This document shows, in pieces, positions 59,661 through 64,000 of a DNA stretch of 64,000 bases. The position numbers and the translations under genes were made by a program. Source of the stretch: Halichoerus grypus (taxonomy: Eukaryota > Chordata > Mammalia > Carnivora > Phocidae); NCBI RefSeq assembly GCF_964656455.1, contig NC_135717.1, positions 141,312,308 to 141,376,307 of the forward strand, given 5' to 3'. Position 1 is the stretch's first letter, and each line of letters begins with the position of its first letter. A model generated the notes under the pieces. It made no database searches and was not told the DNA's origin. It saw only the letters and a program-made list of their open reading frames with translations.

Positions 59661-60778
59661 CTCTCCTCAGCGCAGCCATTCTTAAAACCTGAGTCCTCTC
59701 CTTTCAACTCTGTTCTGCCCTCCATTGGTCCAGAGTTGCCTCCAGCGGCCTCTTTCTAAAGCAGTGCGCCCCAGGGCAGCTGCTCACTTTCTCCATCCAG
59801 GGGCGCGGACCCTGTGACTCGCAGAATTGAATTTGAGCGGGGAATTGGACTTGACCAACAGGCAGCCGGGAGCGATCTTTCCACTTTGGCATTCTTACTA
59901 GGGTACAAAGCTTTCGAAATGCTCGTTTACCCTTGGAGTTGGCGCGGGGGATGGATACCGTAACCCCGCGGGTAGTTACATCAGATTATTGGGAAAAATG
60001 AACAAGGTTAAAACTTTGCAGTTTTGTGGAGGTGTCTGGATTGGATTATTACGTATTTCTTTTTAACTGGGTTGAATTTTATCTGAGGTAAACACCTTGA
60101 TAGGAACTAAAGAGGATTTTGTAGGAAGAAACTTGCTTTACAGTGGGCTCTCTGGAGGGTTTTAAAATTTAAAAAAAATATATATAATACCAAGTCTGTT
60201 AATTTTTTCCTTTATATCTTTCGTTGGATGTAAAGTTCTCGGTTACCCAGGGAGTCTAGATTCTTAAGAAAAGTGACACAAGCTTTTTAGATAAATGCAC
60301 TTTAAAAATAACGTGAGTTGAAAAGACCTGTTTTCCCCATTTCGTCAATAGTTTGAAATATTTTTCGTAACGATGGTGTAATTTTAGAATGTGAGAAATT
60401 ACTTCCAACGAAGTAGCAGTGTGTAGGTGTTCTAGATTTCCATCAATTAAGGTTAAATAGTTTCACACAATGCTATGCAATTTCCTATAATTGCCTGATA
60501 ATTCATTTTATTTCTAACACCTGTATATTTAATTATAGCAGCTTCTATAAGCGAATTATTTTGTTATTTGTTGGAAAGTACTGGTGATTCCAGTTTTATT
60601 AGGTGGAGGATATTATGCAGCACCTGCTTATTAATGCCTTAACATTCAGTTGGATGAACAGTCTAACTTGAAAAGATATTACATTAAAGTGATACACATC
60701 TAAAGAATGTCCAATGGTTTAGTTTTGAGGTTAAAAAAAATACATGTTTAATTGAGCTCAATATACTTTGTTTTCCAG

Positions 60779-60826
60779 ATGGAGAAATCAATTATTCTAT
60801 TGCTCTGGTTACAATATGTTGTTAAG
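60779..60826 (+). CDS. PTPRQ: PTPRQ-like gene, first coding exon: signal peptide
   Basis: The acceptor tttgttttccag ends directly before ATG at 60779, and the donor is AAG|gtaaga. It encodes MEKSIILLLWLQYVVK, 16 residues with a hydrophobic core, typical of a secretory signal. Because the ATG is the first codon after the acceptor, the 5' UTR must be in an upstream exon. Symbol assigned from position downstream of OTOGL on the same strand and the FN3 domain that follows; the exact sequence was not recognised from known PTPRQ. Confidence 0.7.
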
Positions 60827-61699
60827 GTAAGACATTTTTTAGCATTTTTTTGAATAGTTAATGGGCAGGATGCTATTAGTCTTCCCGTTTTAGAAAATGA
60901 GGGGTATGTTGAAGAGAAATAACACTAAACATTAGTTTTGGTACCTAAGACAATTTTCTTTGCTAGATGTTGCATAGATTTGTGCATATAAATGGCATCT
61001 GTTTTCACTGCTTACAAATTGTGTTGGGAAAATCAGTGAGGAGAGAGATCAGAATTTGATAAAATTCATGGTATGGTGAGGCATTTTAAGGTTGTTTTTG
61101 GTAGGAATTTTGGTAAGTATATCATTCTCTTGAGGTCTGAAGTCTTTTCTTATCGTCTAGGGAATATATCTCTTATCCTGTGGTCTAGATATTTTGTCTC
61201 AGTTGCTAACATTTTCTTTATGTATCAATGAACTGAACCTCTAAAATAACTCAGAGTCAAACATTTTGTACTCTAACTTATTTTTATTGCAAATGTGTTA
61301 TCAAGAATGTCTGTAAAATAATTTAATCCTGTAGCCATTATCATCAAAGTACACAGTGGACACACTAGGAGGGTGTGCTTTGATTTTCCTGTGATTTGAG
61401 TCTCTTCTTTCTCCCTGACCTCAGGAACGTGGTGTTTCCCACTTTGAGAAGCATGGATCTTGAATTTCCTTGCTCTCATTTTTACTTATCTTTCTTAAGT
61501 CATTTTCAAAATTACAGTAACAAAGTTATCCAATGGATGTTACCTAATTCATGTGTAGAAGTTGATATTGCTGAAATACTTTCAATTATAATTTGACATA
61601 TTTTAGGCTTAATTTTTGTTGTTTGCTAATAAAATAGTAATAATAACCAAGAATGCATTTTTATTATAGTTTTACAGTTACTTTTCTTTCCCATTTCAG
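60827..61699 (+). other. PTPRQ: First coding intron of the PTPRQ-like gene
   Basis: AT-rich, no named repeat or exon seen. Open frames at 61,273-61,596 lack splice support. Confidence 0.6.
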
Positions 61700-61837
61700 A
61701 TCTCAAAAAGTTTCTGTTATATGCCAAGGAATAATCGAACAACCGCAGTTTTTATTAAATGGGATGAATTTCCTAAGGGAGAAAGTCCTGAATTTTATAT
61801 TTTAAAATACCAACTTGTTCATAATTTTCCTGAAAAA
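61700..61837 (+). CDS. PTPRQ: PTPRQ-like gene, second coding exon: FN3 domain, first half
   Basis: The acceptor is tcccatttcag and the donor is AAA|gtaagg. It is 138 nt, phase 0-0, 46 residues. TTAVFIKWDEFPKGESPEFY then ILKYQL match the FN3 B-C strands (..a.v.W..P.g....Y.v.Y). A divergent FN3: the usual Pro-rich N(P)NG turn is PKGESPE. A single Cys (SFCYM) precedes it. Confidence 0.75.
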
Positions 61838-61994
61838 GTAAGGCATCTTTTTTTTTTTTACTCTGATAAAAAGTAAGCATAGTGTAAATTTGTGACTAAA
61901 TGTCACATCACAGTAGGAATTTGATAGTTATTGGCATTTATTTTCCCCCAATTTTATTGAGATAATAATTGACATATAACATCGTATAAGTCTA

Positions 61995-62193
61995 GGGGCG
62001 CCTGGGTGGCTCAGTCAGTTGGGCATCTGCCTTGGGGTCAAGTCATAATCCCAGGGTCCTGGGATCGGGCTCCCTGCTTGGCAGGGAGCCTGCTTCTCCC
62101 TTTCCTCTGCATGCCGCTCCCTGGACTTGTGTGCTCTCTTTCTCTCTCTGTCAAATAAATAAATAAATCTTAAAAAAAAAAACCCAAAACATT
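61995..62193 (+). mobile_element. CAN-SINE nested in the L1, sense
   Basis: The head ggggcgcctgggtggctcag and tail gtcaaataaataaataaatc are intact. It lacks the usual tcgagtccc box segment in the middle. Flanks tataagtcta (61985-61994) and tataagccta (62194-62203) are a target duplication within the L1. Confidence 0.95.
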
Positions 62194-62529
62194 TATAAGC
62201 CTAAGGTATACAACATAATGATTTGATTTATGTATATTGCAAAATGATGACCGCAGTAAGTTTAGTTAACATCCATTATCTCACATAGGTACAAATAGCT
62301 TTTTCCTTATGATGAGAACTTTTATGATCTACTCTGGAGCAACTTTCAAGTACACAACAGTATTGTTACTTATTCTCATCGTGTTGTACATTATATCCCC
62401 AGAAATTATTTATCTTATAATTGGAAATTTGTGTCTTTTGATTATCTTCACCCAGTATTCCCTTACCTCTGGCAACCACTAATCTGATCTGTTTGTATGA
62501 TTTTAATTAATTAATTATTTATTTAAATT

Positions 62530-62718
62530 TTTAAAAAAGATTTTATTTATTTGACAGAGAGAGACAGTGAGAGAGGGAACACAAGCAGGGGGAGTGGGAG
62601 AGGGAGAAGCAGGCTTCCTGCTGAGCGGGGAGCCTGATGCAGGGCTCGATCCCAGGACCCTGGGACCATGACCTGAGCTGAAGGCAGATGCTTAACGACT
62701 GAGCCACCCAGGTGCCCC
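62530..62718 (-). mobile_element. CAN-SINE nested in the L1, antisense
   Basis: aaaaaagattttatttatttgac is followed by the AG-rich body and head complement gagccacccaggtgcccc. Flanks tgattttaatt (62498-62508) and tgattttagtt (62719-62729) indicate insertion into the L1. Confidence 0.95.
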
Positions 62719-62862
62719 TGATTTTAGTTTTTTTAATTCCACATATAAGTGAGATTGGTATTTGTCTTCCTCTGACTTATTTCACTTAGCATAATTCCCT
62801 CAGGGTCCATCCATGTTGTCACAATGGCAGGATTTCCTACTTTTTTATAGCTGAATTGTATT

Positions 62863-62863
<1 letters not shown>

Positions 62864-62896
<33 letters not shown>
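62864..62896 (+). repeat. TG dinucleotide microsatellite
   Basis: About 16 TG units inside the L1 fragment, at the point where this L1 region commonly reads tattccattgtgtatat. Confidence 0.95.
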
Positions 62897-62899
<3 letters not shown>

Positions 62900-63835
62900 T
62901 TGCATGTACCAGATTTTCTTTATCCATTCCTCTATCAATGGACACTTTGGTTGTTTTCCATATTTTGGCTATTGTAGATAATACTGTAGTGAACACGGGG
63001 GTGCTGATATCTCTTTGGGATGGTAATTTTGTTTCCTATCTATATATACCCAGAAGTGGAATTGCTGGCAGTTCTATTTTTAATTTTCTGAGACCCTTCC
63101 ATACTGTTTTCCATAATAGCTGCACAAATTTATATTCTCAGCAGTAGTGCACCAAGGGTTCCCTTTTCTCCATATCCCTACATAGCATTTGTTGTCTCTT
63201 CTTTTTGATGATAGCCACTCTGATAGGTGCCATTCTGACACTGTAGTTTCAATTTGCATTTCTCTAATGTCTAATGATATTGAGTACATTTTCCTATGCC
63301 TGTTGGACATTTGATTATCTTCTTTGGGAAAATGTCTCTTCAGTTCTTTGCCCATTTTAATCGGATTATTTGCTGTTGTTTGTTTGCTTTTTGTTACTGA
63401 GTTGTAGGAGTTCCTTATATATTTTGGATATTAACCCACTATCAGATGTGTGGTTTGCAAATATTTTCTCCCATTCCATAGGTTGGCTTTTTCTTTTGTT
63501 GATTTTTTCTTTTGCTATGCAATTGGGATCTTACTTTTATTCATTAGTGTATGAAATGTTAGCATTTTATGAAATATCTTCATTAAGTAGTTGATCAAAT
63601 TACCATTGCACTTTTTCATAGGAATGATTATATTTTTAATAATTTATATGCTATACAGAGTAATTATTTGAGGTAACATCATTTTATGTAAAAATGAGTA
63701 TTTTATGTATATATTACATTCTATTTGAAAAATTGCTTCTTATGAAGGAAATATACAAAAGTCAAACTTTTAGTGAATGTACCTGACACAGAGTTAATAA
63801 ACATTCCTTAAACAGATAAATCTAATTATTTACAG

Positions 63836-63968
63836 AATATCAAAAGCATTCTTGCAAACCCACAAGAGCTTTCAAAATCAATAATACTAGAGGAAAATGA
63901 AGACTATCACATCATTCTACAGTCCATAAAATGTGGACAAATTTTAAGTGAAAAGTCATTTAAAACCC
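63836..63968 (+). CDS. PTPRQ: PTPRQ-like gene, third coding exon: FN3 domain, second half
   Basis: The acceptor is attatttacag and the donor is C|gtaagt. It is 133 nt, 44 codons plus one base, so it leaves in phase 1, the phase typical of boundaries between FN3 domains. NEDYHIILQSIKCGQILSEK fits the E-F-G strands (..Y.i.v.a......s....f.T). The gene continues beyond the window. Confidence 0.75.
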
Positions 63969-64000
63969 GTAAGTAATATGTATTTGTTATTCATCTCTAT

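Larger units (their letters stand above)
61945..63560 (-). mobile_element. Antisense L1 (L1M-type) 3' end, ORF2 C-terminal part plus 3' UTR
   Basis: 3' UTR text ccaattttattgagataataattgacatataaca is followed after a SINE by ttgcaaaatgatgaccgcagtaag and ccccagaaattatttatcttataa. Beyond the second SINE come gacttatttcacttagcataattccc and ORF2 sequence; the minus-strand frame 63080-63355 includes ISLDIREMQIETTV, the L1 ORF2 motif. It is broken by stops and insertions and inactive. Confidence 0.85.
61838..63835 (+). other. PTPRQ: Second intron of the PTPRQ-like gene, filled with nested repeats
   Basis: Most of it is an antisense L1 (about 61,945-63,560) interrupted by two CAN-SINEs. The last about 270 bases before the next exon are AT-rich and unassigned. 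Confidence 0.75.

Noticed and set aside
59094..59725. Long overlapping open frames on both strands (up to 183 codons) in the CpG island
   Set aside because: They arise from GC-rich composition, which lacks stop codons. They overlap in several registers and show no splice or domain support.
62733..63355. Minus-strand open frames near the PTPRQ-like exons
   Set aside because: They are remnants of L1 ORF2 and 3' UTR and not independent genes.

Overview
The window is nuclear DNA from a mammal of the order Carnivora, probably a caniform. The main evidence is at least twelve copies of the tRNA-Lys-derived CAN-SINE (SINEC) family, recognised by heads of the type ggcgcctgggtggctcag, a CT-rich body and an (AAATAA)n/poly-A tail. 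Carnivore-type L1 3' ends and the old mammalian repeats MIR, L2 and MLT1-like LTRs are also present. Nothing prokaryotic, CRISPR-like or phage-like was seen.

Region 1 (1 to about 46,900, plus strand) is the 3' half of OTOGL (otogelin-like), a secreted cysteine-rich glycoprotein of the inner-ear acellular membranes. I could follow 27 consecutive coding exons from 2339 to the stop codon at 45860-45862. Every junction has AG/GT sites, and the reading phase matches at all 26 joins. Together they encode 1,133 complete residues plus part of one upstream codon; residue numbers below count from the first complete codon, at 2341. The domain order is: AbfB-type beta-trefoil (exons 1-2), Cys-rich/TIL-like segment and a short Pro/Thr linker (3-6), Cys-rich segment and VWD domain (7-12), C8 (13), TIL (14), a run of about 35-residue VWC-like Cys modules (15-21), further Cys-rich segments (22-25) and a C-terminal cystine knot (26-27). 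Many N-glycosylation sequons are present. The 3' UTR runs to a poly-A signal at 46,878.

Region 2 (about 47,400-59,250) is intergenic and made largely of repeats: L2, MIR, two MLT1-like LTR fragments, CAN-SINEs and one copy of an unnamed LTR-like repeat whose sister copy lies in an OTOGL intron. No supported gene was found there.

Region 3 (about 59,300-64,000, plus strand) is the 5' end of the next gene. A CpG island at about 59,340-59,660, with a perfect RFX X-box just upstream, precedes three exons that join in phase: 60779-60826 (start codon and signal peptide), 61700-61837 and 63836-63968. They encode a signal peptide and one divergent fibronectin type III domain. From its position downstream of OTOGL, its strand, the FN3 fold and the phase-1 end, I infer that this is the start of PTPRQ, the stereociliary receptor phosphatase. 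Both genes are hearing genes. The intron between the last two exons carries an antisense L1 with two CAN-SINEs nested in it.
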